Source: Candidatus Protoclostridium gallicola
GTDB taxonomy: Bacteria > Bacillota > Clostridia > Christensenellales > Pumilibacteraceae
Reading direction: 5' to 3'
DNA length: 64,000 bases
Assembly: GCA_904387375.1 (NCBI GenBank)
Contig: CAJFLE010000008.1
Span: 62,001-126,000 of the forward strand
Positions 24,887 through 31,956 of the stretch are shown piece by piece. The first letter of the stretch is position 1, and each line of letters starts with the position of its first letter. The notes under the pieces were generated by a model, which did no database searches, was not told where the DNA came from, and worked only from the letters and a program-made list of their open reading frames with translations. A program made the position numbers and the translations under genes.

Positions 24887-24985
24887 ATTCTTTGGGGCGG
24901 CGCGGAAAAATCCCCTCACACCGCCGCCCTTTTCCGGGGCACTCACGCCGCGTCCGGGTTTCCCACCGCACGGCTGCGATTTCAT
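24866..24985 (-). CDS. Possible small basic protein
   Basis: 39 codons starting MKSQPCGGKPGRG, with GGAGAAAACG directly before the ATG and a stronger GAAAGGAGG a little further up. A TATAGT -10 lies near 25045. It is rich in Gly, Arg and Pro and ends inside the purF promoter. This could be a real small protein, a leader, or chance coding in a 340-bp gap that otherwise holds the purF promoter and the terminator of the next operon. Confidence 0.3.
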   Translation of the reverse strand: MKSQPCGGKPGRGVSAPEKGGGVRGFFRAAPKNLTIPRL

Positions 24986-25125
24986 CGTTTTCTCCTTCTC
25001 TTTTTTCCTCCTTTCAGGGTATTTTGCGTTTGCGTGCTTACTATAACACAAAAAATCGGGAGTGGCGCAAAATCTGCCTAAATTGACAAGATAGCGACCT
25101 AATTAACATATCGGACACGAAAAAA

Positions 25126-25152
25126 GACCCCTCCGGGGGTTCCGGAAGGGTC
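25126..25152 (-). terminator. Terminator of serS operon
   Basis: GACCC-C-TCCGG (25126-25136) pairs with CCGGA-A-GGGTC (25142-25152); on the minus strand TTTTTT follows immediately. Confidence 0.9.
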
Positions 25153-25196
25153 GGTTTCGGCTGTGCCGAGTATTTTATTCGGTTATCGTTTTCGGC

Positions 25197-26024
25197 TTAT
25201 TTTCTGCGTTCGCTGCTGAGGAAAGTGAGCGTTCCGCCTTCGCCGAGATAGTACTTTTCGATGCGGTCGCTGTATTCGTAAACGAGCACGTTGGGATCTT
25301 TCCTGGTGCGGTAAATCTTCGGCTGTTCCTCGCTTTCCTTCTTGTCGCTCTCGTAGTCTTCGAGGCGGGCGGCGTGTTCGTCCGCGACGTTGCCGGGCTG
25401 TACGTACGGGGAGAACGACGACCTGTTCTCATTGCTCGGAGAGGAGGATGTGAACGACGGATAGAGCGTATCGAGCGCCGACTGCGCGCCGGCATAGTCG
25501 GGCCTGGCAGGCTCCGGCTTTTTATACGGCTCGGCAGGCCTGGCGTAACCGTCCTGTCTGTGCGGCTGAAGATATCCGCTGCCCACGCTGTCCGGCGTGC
25601 CGGTCATATGCTGGGAATAGCGCACCTGCTCCTCGTAAATGCGCGCGGCTTCGTTCTCGAAGCGTTCGTATTCCTCCGCGCGCGAAGGCTTTGCGGGCGC
25701 TTCGCTCTCGAAAGAACGCGGTTTCTGCGCCGGCGCGGGAGGGGGCGTATAGCTCGGCTGCGCCGGCTTTTCCGCGGTTTTTTCGGGCTGTGGCGCTTCC
25801 TTTTCCTCGGGTTCCTGCCGCCGGCCCCTGACGGACATGTAATACGTCAGCCCCAGCGAAGCGGCGAAGGATATGGACAGGCCGATGAAATAGAACGGCC
25901 ACGCGCCGTCAAGCGCGCCCGCGATCGCGGCGATCACGAGGAAGATGACGGAATACGCGACGGGAAGCCAAAGGTGCATCCCGAACAGCGCCATGCTTAT
26001 GCCTTTGAAGATTTTTTTCAACAT
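25197..26024 (-). CDS. Membrane-anchored protein with long proline/charged tail
   Basis: 275 residues, unknown family. Two membrane helices near the N-terminus (LWLPVAYSVIFLVIAAIAGA, FYFIGLSISFAASLGLTYYM) are followed by about 200 residues of low-complexity sequence rich in Pro, Glu, Lys and Tyr (PEEKEAPQPEKTAEKPAQP) and a short C-terminal ordered part (NVLVYEYSDRIEKYYLGEGG). The tail is probably cytoplasmic. It follows serS by 27 nt and shares its transcript. AAGGGA precedes the ATG. Confidence 0.72.
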   Translation of the reverse strand: MLKKIFKGISMALFGMHLWLPVAYSVIFLVIAAIAGALDGAWPFYFIGLSISFAASLGLTYYMSVRGRRQEPEEKEAPQPEKTAEKPAQPSYTPPPAPAQKPRSFESEAPAKPSRAEEYERFENEAARIYEEQVRYSQHMTGTPDSVGSGYLQPHRQDGYARPAEPYKKPEPARPDYAGAQSALDTLYPSFTSSSPSNENRSSFSPYVQPGNVADEHAARLEDYESDKKESEEQPKIYRTRKDPNVLVYEYSDRIEKYYLGEGGTLTFLSSERRK

Positions 26025-26051
26025 ACTCTATCCCTTATCTGCGGACTTCGG

Positions 26052-27338
26052 TCACCTTATGACGTCCGTTCCGACGTATTTGCGCAGCACTTCGGGTACG
26101 ACGACCGAGCCGTCCGCCTGCTGGTACTGCTCGACGATCGCGGGCAGAACGCGGCTGGTGGCGAGGCCGCTGCCGTTGAGCGTATGGACGAACTCGTTCT
26201 TGCCCGTCGCCGCGCTCTTGAACTTCGTGCCGTTTCTGCGCGCCTGGTAATCGTTGGCGTTGGACACGCTCGAAACCTCTTTATATATGCCCATGGACGG
26301 GATCCACACTTCGATGTCGTATGTGCGGGCCATAGATGCGGAGCAGTCGCCGGCGGCGAGCTTGGACAGGCGGAAATGCAGTCCGAGCTTTTCCACGAGC
26401 GAGCAGGCCTTGCCTACCAGCTCCTCGAACGCCGCTTTGGACTTGTCAGGCGTCGTGATCTGTACCATCTCCACCTTGTTGAACTGGTGGCCGCGTATCA
26501 TTCCGCGCTCTTCGCTGCGGTACGAACCCGCTTCTTTGCGGAAGCAGGGCGTGTAAGCAAACAGCTTCTTGGGCAGCTCGCTCTCTTTAAGCACCTCGCC
26601 CGCGTACAGGTTGACGAGCGCGGTTTCCGCCGTCGGAAGCATGAACTTCATTTTTTTGCGGTCGCCTTCGGCGTCGGCGTTCTCCACCCAATACACCTCG
26701 TCGCGGAACTTGGGGAACTGTCCCGAGCCGTAGCCGCAGTTGTATCCCAGCGCGAGCGGCGGGAGTATGAACTCGTAGCCGTCGGCGAGATGTTCGGACA
26801 CGAAGAAGTTGAGCAGCGCCCATTCCAGGCGCGCGCCCATGCCGCGGTACAGCCAGTGCCCGGAGCCGGACAGCTTGACGCCGCGCTCGTAGTCGATGAG
26901 TCCGAGGCGGGTGCACAGCGTGACGTGGTCGAGGGGCTTGAAATCGAATTCGGGTTTCCTGCCCACCACTTTCACGACCTCGTTATTCTCCTTGCCTCCG
27001 GCGACCACGTCGTCGTCGGGCAGGTTGGGCAGGCAGCTGACGTACTCGTTCAGCTCGCTCTCAGCAGCTGCGAGCGCCTTGTCGCCCTCGGAGATCTCGA
27101 CGCCTATCGCCTTCGTGCGCGCAATAATTTCGGAAACGTCCTTGCCCGCTTTTTTGAGCGCGGGCACCTCTGCGCTCGCTCTGTTGCGCTCGTTTTTGAG
27201 TTCGTCGTTCTTTTTGATGAGTTCCCTGCGGCGCGCGTCCAGCTCTATAACCTTGCCGAGGTCTGCGTCGCAGCCCTTTTTTGCCAGTCTCGCCTTTACT
27301 CCGTCCGGATCGGCGAGTATCATTCTGATGTCTATCAT
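26052..27338 (-). CDS. serS: Seryl-tRNA synthetase
   Basis: 428 residues, normal length. An N-terminal coiled-coil arm (about residues 30-100) is followed by the class II core with motif 2 FRKEAGSYRSEERGMIRGHQF and motif 3 GSGLATSRVLPAIVEQYQ. It charges tRNA-Ser. The promoter lies only about 25 nt upstream of the ATG, so there is no room for a T-box leader, unlike in many Bacillota. Confidence 0.98.
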   Translation of the reverse strand: MIDIRMILADPDGVKARLAKKGCDADLGKVIELDARRRELIKKNDELKNERNRASAEVPALKKAGKDVSEIIARTKAIGVEISEGDKALAAAESELNEYVSCLPNLPDDDVVAGGKENNEVVKVVGRKPEFDFKPLDHVTLCTRLGLIDYERGVKLSGSGHWLYRGMGARLEWALLNFFVSEHLADGYEFILPPLALGYNCGYGSGQFPKFRDEVYWVENADAEGDRKKMKFMLPTAETALVNLYAGEVLKESELPKKLFAYTPCFRKEAGSYRSEERGMIRGHQFNKVEMVQITTPDKSKAAFEELVGKACSLVEKLGLHFRLSKLAAGDCSASMARTYDIEVWIPSMGIYKEVSSVSNANDYQARRNGTKFKSAATGKNEFVHTLNGSGLATSRVLPAIVEQYQQADGSVVVPEVLRKYVGTDVIR

Positions 27339-27363
27339 GATATACCTCTTATGAATTACTATG

Positions 27364-27392
27364 ATTTTATCACAATGCGCGCCGAATTACAA
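27364..27392 (-). promoter_or_regulatory. Promoter of serS
   Basis: Minus strand: -35 TTGTAA (27387-27392), 17-bp spacer, -10 TAAAAT (27364-27369). Confidence 0.7.
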
Positions 27393-27474
27393 GAGTTTCG
27401 CGCTTATTTTTGCAAAGTGTTTGTTTTCCGCGTTCCGCAGCGCCGGATAAAACGTCCGCCGCACCGCAATATTC

Positions 27475-27503
27475 TTGACTTTGCCCGCGCGAAATAGTAT
27501 ACT
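27475..27503 (+). promoter_or_regulatory. Promoter of tRNA-Arg
   Basis: -35 TTGACT (27475-27480), 17-bp spacer, -10 TATACT (27498-27503), 23 nt before the tRNA. Confidence 0.85.
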
Positions 27504-27526
27504 TTGTATGTTTCGCTCGGTATCGC

Positions 27527-27601
27527 GCACCCATAGGATAATGGATAAACCGTTGGCCTCCGGAGCCGGAGATGTGGGTTCGATTCCCACTGGGTGTACC
27601 A
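27527..27601 (+). tRNA. tRNA-Arg (anticodon CCG)
   Basis: Cloverleaf with acceptor GCACCCA/TGGGTGT (G-U at the first pair), anticodon loop CTCCGGA with anticodon CCG at 27560-27562, T-arm GTGGGTTCGATTCCCAC and encoded CCA end. Reads CGG codons. Its last 18 bases before the final A are repeated at 29317-29334, marking it as an integration site. Confidence 0.95.
27583..27600 (+). repeat. Left copy of 18-bp tRNA-derived direct repeat (att-like)
   Basis: ATTCCCACTGGGTGTACC, the 3' end of tRNA-Arg. The exact same 18 bases in the same orientation occur at 29317-29334, bracketing the AT-rich gene. Confidence 0.8.
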
Positions 27602-27635
27602 AAATATAGCCTGGTTATAGCTCCGGGCTATATTT

Positions 27636-29081
27636 TTATTTAGTTATAAAATTCTTTATTTTAGCTTTTACATAGTCTGTTGTAATATCTTCGGTATAAT
27701 CAAAATATATAAGGGTAATACCTAATTCATCACACAGGCGTTTTTTCCTTGCATCATGTTCTTGTTGAATTTTTAATTTTTCTTTTCCACCCCAATGTTT
27801 TACAGCTTGAAAATGTTGTATCCCCTGATACTCAAGTCCAAGCCGAATATGAGGCACATATATGTCTAATTCCAATCCTTCAAGCCATTCAGGACGATAA
27901 TGAGCAAGGACGGTTTTTTCAGGATAAAGTGCTTCAATAATATGTTTAAGCGTTGTTTCGCTAATCCAATGTTCTCCAATACCTCTAAAACCAAAATCAG
28001 TTCGAACCTTATCATTGAGTAGACTATATACACTTCCAAGATTTTCAAGTTCTTTTGATATTTTATCAAATTCGGGATTTGTTTTTAACAATTTTGATAA
28101 TGATTTTTCAAGTTCTGCTGATTTTTTTAGGTACGCTCCGCACTTATCTTCTAACACTATACCCAATTCATGGCGGCAAGGGTCCAATCCATTTTTCAAG
28201 TATTCTTGTTGAATATACCATCCATGCTTTTGTTCAAATTTACCTCCATACATTGGATGGCAAAAATTAAGTTGCGGAATAACTTTATTGCACCTGAAAC
28301 AAAGATTTGGTTTATACTTTATTTGTGGTTCAAATTTTGACTCTCCTGTTCTATATAATTTTTTGGGAAATAATCGGCTCTCTTGCGATGCGTGGTTCTT
28401 AATAGGCGCAACTTTAAGGATTTCAAAGTAATTTTCTATTGCCTCTTTTTCGCACTCGCAAAAATAAATGTCTGAATTGGGGCTTTCGGAAAAAGCAAAA
28501 AAGGCACCATATAACGGTGGATAAAAGACATAAGGCATCGGTAAGTTTTCGTATGTGATTTCTTCATCACAGTAATTATTTAGTAAGTGATTATAATCCC
28601 CTGCCAAAGATTGAACACGCTTAATAAACTGCTGAAAATCTATGTTATATGTTTTTGGACGGTCAAAAAATGATACTTTTACCTCTTTCCACTTTGAAGT
28701 TAAGTTTAATAACTCATTGAAATATCTGTTATATTGACAATATTCTTTAACTTTTTTTGTTCCACAAGAAATTTTGTCACCACAATTTATATAATTGGGC
28801 AACAATTTTGCAATATTGTAAGCTTTATGAAAATACTTTGATTTACTCTTTAGAAATTCGATTTTGATAACCCATTCGTAGGGTGAGTCGACATCAAATT
28901 CCACCCCTTCAATTAGCATTTCTTTCTTGTAGATAGACTTGCAGTAAATACATTCGTATTCATCGCTCGGATATTCGTTATAAAATTCTTCCGAAATATA
29001 ATTCGGTCGTCTACAACGGGGACAAAGATACGGCTTTCGTTCATAATTTTTTGATGGGGCAGGAATGTGTATTTCTATCAT
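27636..29081 (-). CDS. Zinc-ribbon protein with C-terminal restriction-endonuclease-like domain
   Basis: 481 residues, far more AT-rich than every neighbour, with AAA/ATT-type codons. The N-terminus has a zinc-ribbon-like CPRCRRP with YECIYCKS about 22 residues later; further CxxC pairs occur mid-protein (LCFRCNK). The last 110 residues have the look of a Vsr/PD-(D/E)xK-type nuclease: LELDIYVPHIRLGLEYQGIQ followed by HF, a basic helix (QQEHDARKKRLCDELGITLI) and YFDYTE. In this variant the usual ExK is ExQ. Probably a horizontally acquired nuclease, perhaps for defence or DNA mobility. No integrase accompanies it. Confidence 0.6.
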   Translation of the reverse strand: MIEIHIPAPSKNYERKPYLCPRCRRPNYISEEFYNEYPSDEYECIYCKSIYKKEMLIEGVEFDVDSPYEWVIKIEFLKSKSKYFHKAYNIAKLLPNYINCGDKISCGTKKVKEYCQYNRYFNELLNLTSKWKEVKVSFFDRPKTYNIDFQQFIKRVQSLAGDYNHLLNNYCDEEITYENLPMPYVFYPPLYGAFFAFSESPNSDIYFCECEKEAIENYFEILKVAPIKNHASQESRLFPKKLYRTGESKFEPQIKYKPNLCFRCNKVIPQLNFCHPMYGGKFEQKHGWYIQQEYLKNGLDPCRHELGIVLEDKCGAYLKKSAELEKSLSKLLKTNPEFDKISKELENLGSVYSLLNDKVRTDFGFRGIGEHWISETTLKHIIEALYPEKTVLAHYRPEWLEGLELDIYVPHIRLGLEYQGIQHFQAVKHWGGKEKLKIQQEHDARKKRLCDELGITLIYFDYTEDITTDYVKAKIKNFITK

Positions 29082-29154
29082 AAAAATAAAACCTCTTTTG
29101 TATTATATCAAAAATCATAAGTGATAACAAGTAGCATTTTTATCCACTAAACCC

Positions 29155-29194
29155 AAAACGGCGGTATGCTTTGCAAAAAGCGTGCCGCTGTTTT
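29155..29194 (+). terminator. 18-bp terminator hairpin
   Basis: AAAACGGCGGTATGCTTT (29155-29172) pairs with 29177-29194, three G-U pairs, 4-nt loop, and TTTTTT at the plus-strand end. It lies between the AT-rich gene and the right repeat. Confidence 0.8.
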
Positions 29195-29316
29195 TTGCAC
29201 CCGGGCAGAAGAGAACCGCGAGCGGTATAAAAGTTGTGTTTGTCCTATAAGCATTTTCGCGAGCGGGTTCGCTCAGCCGAGCGCCGCAGGCGCGAACGCC
29301 ACGAGCGCATGCGAGT

Positions 29317-29334
29317 ATTCCCACTGGGTGTACC
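29317..29334 (+). repeat. Right copy of 18-bp tRNA-derived direct repeat (att-like)
   Basis: Exact copy of the tRNA-Arg 3' end at 27583-27600. It marks the point where the kinase coding sequence is interrupted. Confidence 0.8.
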
Positions 29335-29620
29335 GTATAGCCGGCAATGGTGCAGAACAATATGTTGGACCACGGCACGTCATAGCAGAACTTCTGTACG
29401 ACGACCGTAAATGCGAACATTGCCAGAAACATAAACAGGCTGAACAATCCGGGCAGAACCGGAACGGCAAACGCGAATCCGACGCAGGCCGCCATGCCGA
29501 GCAAAAACCGCACCGTATAATGTCCGGCACGTTTCAGACGGAACGTAAAAAGCCATTCGGCTGCAAAAAGGCTGCCCATAAAAAGCAGGCGATACCAAAA
29601 CAACTGACTGATTTCATACA

Positions 29621-30349
29621 TCAGACGCAGGCACCTCCCATACCGAAATACTTATTCAGCTGCGTCATGAAATCTTTACGTTTCGCACGGCTGATAATCA
29701 GCTGTTCGTCCCCTACGATAACAAAAGAATCGCGCACGGCGGTTACGAATCTGAGATTTACGAAATAGCAGCTGTTGCATTTGACGAACAGCCCGCCTCC
29801 GGCATTCGCGCGGATCATATCTTCCGCTTTTTTCAGCGTTCCGTACACGGGAAATTCCCCGTCCTCGGTATGAAACATTACGGTATGCTTCCTGACCTCG
29901 ACATATTTCAGACGGGATAACGGGATGCAGACCATGCCCTTTTTCGGCGGAAGCGCGAGCTTGGCATCCCCGTGACTCTGAATATAATTCACTATGCGGC
30001 GAAGTTTAAGCGAAAAATCATAGTAGGACACGGGCTTGACGATATAATCGACAGCTCCCACTTCATAACCTTTAACGGCATACTGCGCCATATTCGTCAC
30101 GAAAACGAGAGTCACGCTCATATCGATCTCGCGCAGCTTCTTCGCCGCGTCCATTCCGTTCATTTCCGGAAGCTCGATATCCATAAACACGATATCGAAT
30201 TTTCCGCTGTATCCCGTCAGCAAAGATATGGAGTCGCGGAAACGCTCCGCTTTAATTTCCGTATTGTTCTGCCTGCCGAATGTATTCAGATATTCGGACA
30301 GATTATTCGCGGCGCAGTCCTCATCCTCGACGATTGCCACATTTATCAT
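29621..30349 (-). CDS. LytTR-family response regulator
   Basis: 242 residues. Receiver domain with acidic cluster VEDED near residue 8, phospho-acceptor Asp57 in VFMDIELPEMNG and late Lys in DYIVKPV. The C-terminal LytTR DNA-binding domain includes KYVEVRKHTVMFHT and LFVKCNSCYFVNLRFV. GGAGGG is 5 nt before the ATG at 30349, excluding 59 upstream codons. Its partner kinase is truncated, so it is either orphaned or served by another kinase. Confidence 0.9.
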   Translation of the reverse strand: MINVAIVEDEDCAANNLSEYLNTFGRQNNTEIKAERFRDSISLLTGYSGKFDIVFMDIELPEMNGMDAAKKLREIDMSVTLVFVTNMAQYAVKGYEVGAVDYIVKPVSYYDFSLKLRRIVNYIQSHGDAKLALPPKKGMVCIPLSRLKYVEVRKHTVMFHTEDGEFPVYGTLKKAEDMIRANAGGGLFVKCNSCYFVNLRFVTAVRDSFVIVGDEQLIISRAKRKDFMTQLNKYFGMGGACV

Positions 30350-30409
30350 CTTTTCCCTCCTCCGGTATGTCATCCGTAAAACCGCACAAACATTTACCGT
30401 CCGGATTTT

Positions 30410-30438
30410 ATTATAGACGCGGGGCGTGTAAATGTCAA
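30410..30438 (-). promoter_or_regulatory. Promoter of the LytTR regulator and truncated kinase
   Basis: Minus strand: -35 TTGACA (30433-30438), 17-bp spacer, -10 TATAAT (30410-30415). Confidence 0.85.
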
Positions 30439-30465
30439 GCCCCTGCAAATTCCGTTTTATGTAAA

Positions 30466-30489
30466 AAGCCGGGGATGATTCCCCGGCTT
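30466..30489 (-). terminator. Terminator of the ara operon
   Basis: AAGCCGGGG (30466-30474) and CCCCGGCTT (30481-30489), 6-nt loop, TTTTT on the minus strand. Confidence 0.9.
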
Positions 30490-30530
30490 CTGAGGTTCCG
30501 GCGGGAGCGAATCGCCGGAAATGCAAGGTA

Positions 30531-31952
30531 TTATATGCCGAACGGCATTTCGGTGCGGTCGTTGATTTCCACGAGTTCGGTGTCCGTCAGCTTGGCGAAC
30601 AGGCGGATATCCGCGGCGTCGAGAGCGGTGGACACGACGGCGTGGTGCGCCCCGCCCGCGCGTATCCATGCGGCGGCGCCGGTCGCGAAATCGGGTCTGA
30701 GTTTCCACATGAGCCTTGCCACGGGCAGCTTCGGCATGGCCTCGGGCGGAGTCACGAGTTCTATGTCGGCGCAGACGAGGCGGTAGCGGTCGCCCATGTC
30801 CACCATGGACACAGCCACGGCCTTGCCCGGCGCGCCGTCGAACACGAGGCGGGCGGGCGGTTCCTTGCCGCCTATGGACAGCGGGTGCACCTCTATGGCG
30901 GGGCGGGAGGCCGCGAACACCGGCGATACTTCGAGCATATGCGACGCAAGTTCCAGCTCGCCGCCTTCGGTAAGGTCGTAAGTATAATCTTCCATGAACG
31001 CGGTGCCGCCCGTGCGGCCCTCCGCCATGCGGCAGAGCACAGCCATGAGCGCGGCGGTCTTATAGTCCCCTTCCGCGGCGAATCCGGTGCCGTCCGCCAT
31101 GATATTCTGAACGGCAAGACCGGGCAGCTGGCGCAGTCCGTGCAGATCCTGGAACGTGTCGGTGAACGCGTTTATGCGTTCGGCCTCGATGAAGCGGCGC
31201 AGCGCGACCTCGTACTTTGCCTGTTCCTCCACCGCCTCCGTGAGGTCGGTTCGCATTTCGTATTTCGCGGCGTACTCGCGCATTTTGGCTTTGACTTCTT
31301 CTTTTTTAACGCCTGCGACGATATCCGCAAGGTCGCCGGGGCCGTAGTAGTTGACGCTCCAGCCGTAGCGGATTTCGCTTTCCACCCTGTCGCCGTCGGT
31401 CACCGCGACGTCGCGCATATTGCCGCCGAACATCGCCACGCGCATGCCGCGGGAGAAATCGAGCGCGACGGCGGTATCCGCGAACTTTCTTATCGCCGCG
31501 ACGACGCGGGCGTGGCGGTAATACCCTACCACGATTTCGCGCCTGACGCCCAGACGGGTGCAGATGTAGCCGAATTCGCGGTCGCCGTGCGCCGACTGAT
31601 TGAGATTCATGAAATCCATGTCTATCGTGGAGTACGGCAGTTTTTCGTTATACTGGGTGTGCAGGTGGAGCATGGGTTTGGCAAGCGCCTGCAAGCCGCG
31701 TATCCACATTTTTGCGGGGGAAAACGTGTGCATCCACGTAATGACGCCCACGCAGTCGGGATCAGCCGACGCTTTCATGCAGACGGCGAATATTTCGTCG
31801 GAGTTCCTGACGACGGGCTGCCACTCGACGGCGACGCGTCCTACCGCGCCGGACAGGTATCCCGCCATTTCGCGGCCGTCCTCCGCCACGCGCGCGAGCG
31901 TTTCCTCGCCGTAAAGATCCTGACTTCCCGTTATGAAATACAGTTTTTTCAT
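30531..31952 (-). CDS. araA: L-arabinose isomerase
   Basis: 473 residues, typical length. The N-terminus KKLYFITGSQDLYGEETL and internal WMHTFSPAKMWIRGL, LHTQYNEKLPYSTIDMDFM and HMLEVSPVFA are hallmark AraA segments, with metal-binding Glu and His residues present. It converts L-arabinose to L-ribulose. Its ATG is 4 nt after the stop of the araB-araD fusion gene, and GAGG lies inside that gene's end, so translation is coupled. Confidence 0.97.
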   Translation of the reverse strand: MKKLYFITGSQDLYGEETLARVAEDGREMAGYLSGAVGRVAVEWQPVVRNSDEIFAVCMKASADPDCVGVITWMHTFSPAKMWIRGLQALAKPMLHLHTQYNEKLPYSTIDMDFMNLNQSAHGDREFGYICTRLGVRREIVVGYYRHARVVAAIRKFADTAVALDFSRGMRVAMFGGNMRDVAVTDGDRVESEIRYGWSVNYYGPGDLADIVAGVKKEEVKAKMREYAAKYEMRTDLTEAVEEQAKYEVALRRFIEAERINAFTDTFQDLHGLRQLPGLAVQNIMADGTGFAAEGDYKTAALMAVLCRMAEGRTGGTAFMEDYTYDLTEGGELELASHMLEVSPVFAASRPAIEVHPLSIGGKEPPARLVFDGAPGKAVAVSMVDMGDRYRLVCADIELVTPPEAMPKLPVARLMWKLRPDFATGAAAWIRAGGAHHAVVSTALDAADIRLFAKLTDTELVEINDRTEMPFGI

Positions 31953-31956
31953 GTCG

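Larger units (their letters stand above)
29115..29621 (-). pseudogene. Truncated sensor kinase: membrane domain only
   Basis: Codons 1-96 (29334-29621) encode about four membrane helices ending in WSNILFCTIAGYTV, which is how the sensor domain of GHKL kinases paired with LytTR regulators looks; the family normally continues with QH and a kinase domain. Instead the frame runs into the reverse complement of the tRNA-Arg 3' end (HPVGI) and stops at 29115 after unrelated sequence containing a terminator hairpin. The dimerization and ATPase domains are gone. The start overlaps the regulator stop codon (TGATG). Confidence 0.72.

Noticed and set aside
27339..27526. T-box leader for serS
   Set aside because: The promoter lies about 25 nt from the serS start, leaving no room for a T-box, and no T-box sequence is seen.
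29200..29316. A third tRNA next to the right att-like repeat
   Set aside because: Only the 18-bp 3' end of tRNA-Arg is present; no acceptor 5' arm, D-arm or anticodon arm precedes it. The GC-rich palindromes there do not fold as a tRNA.
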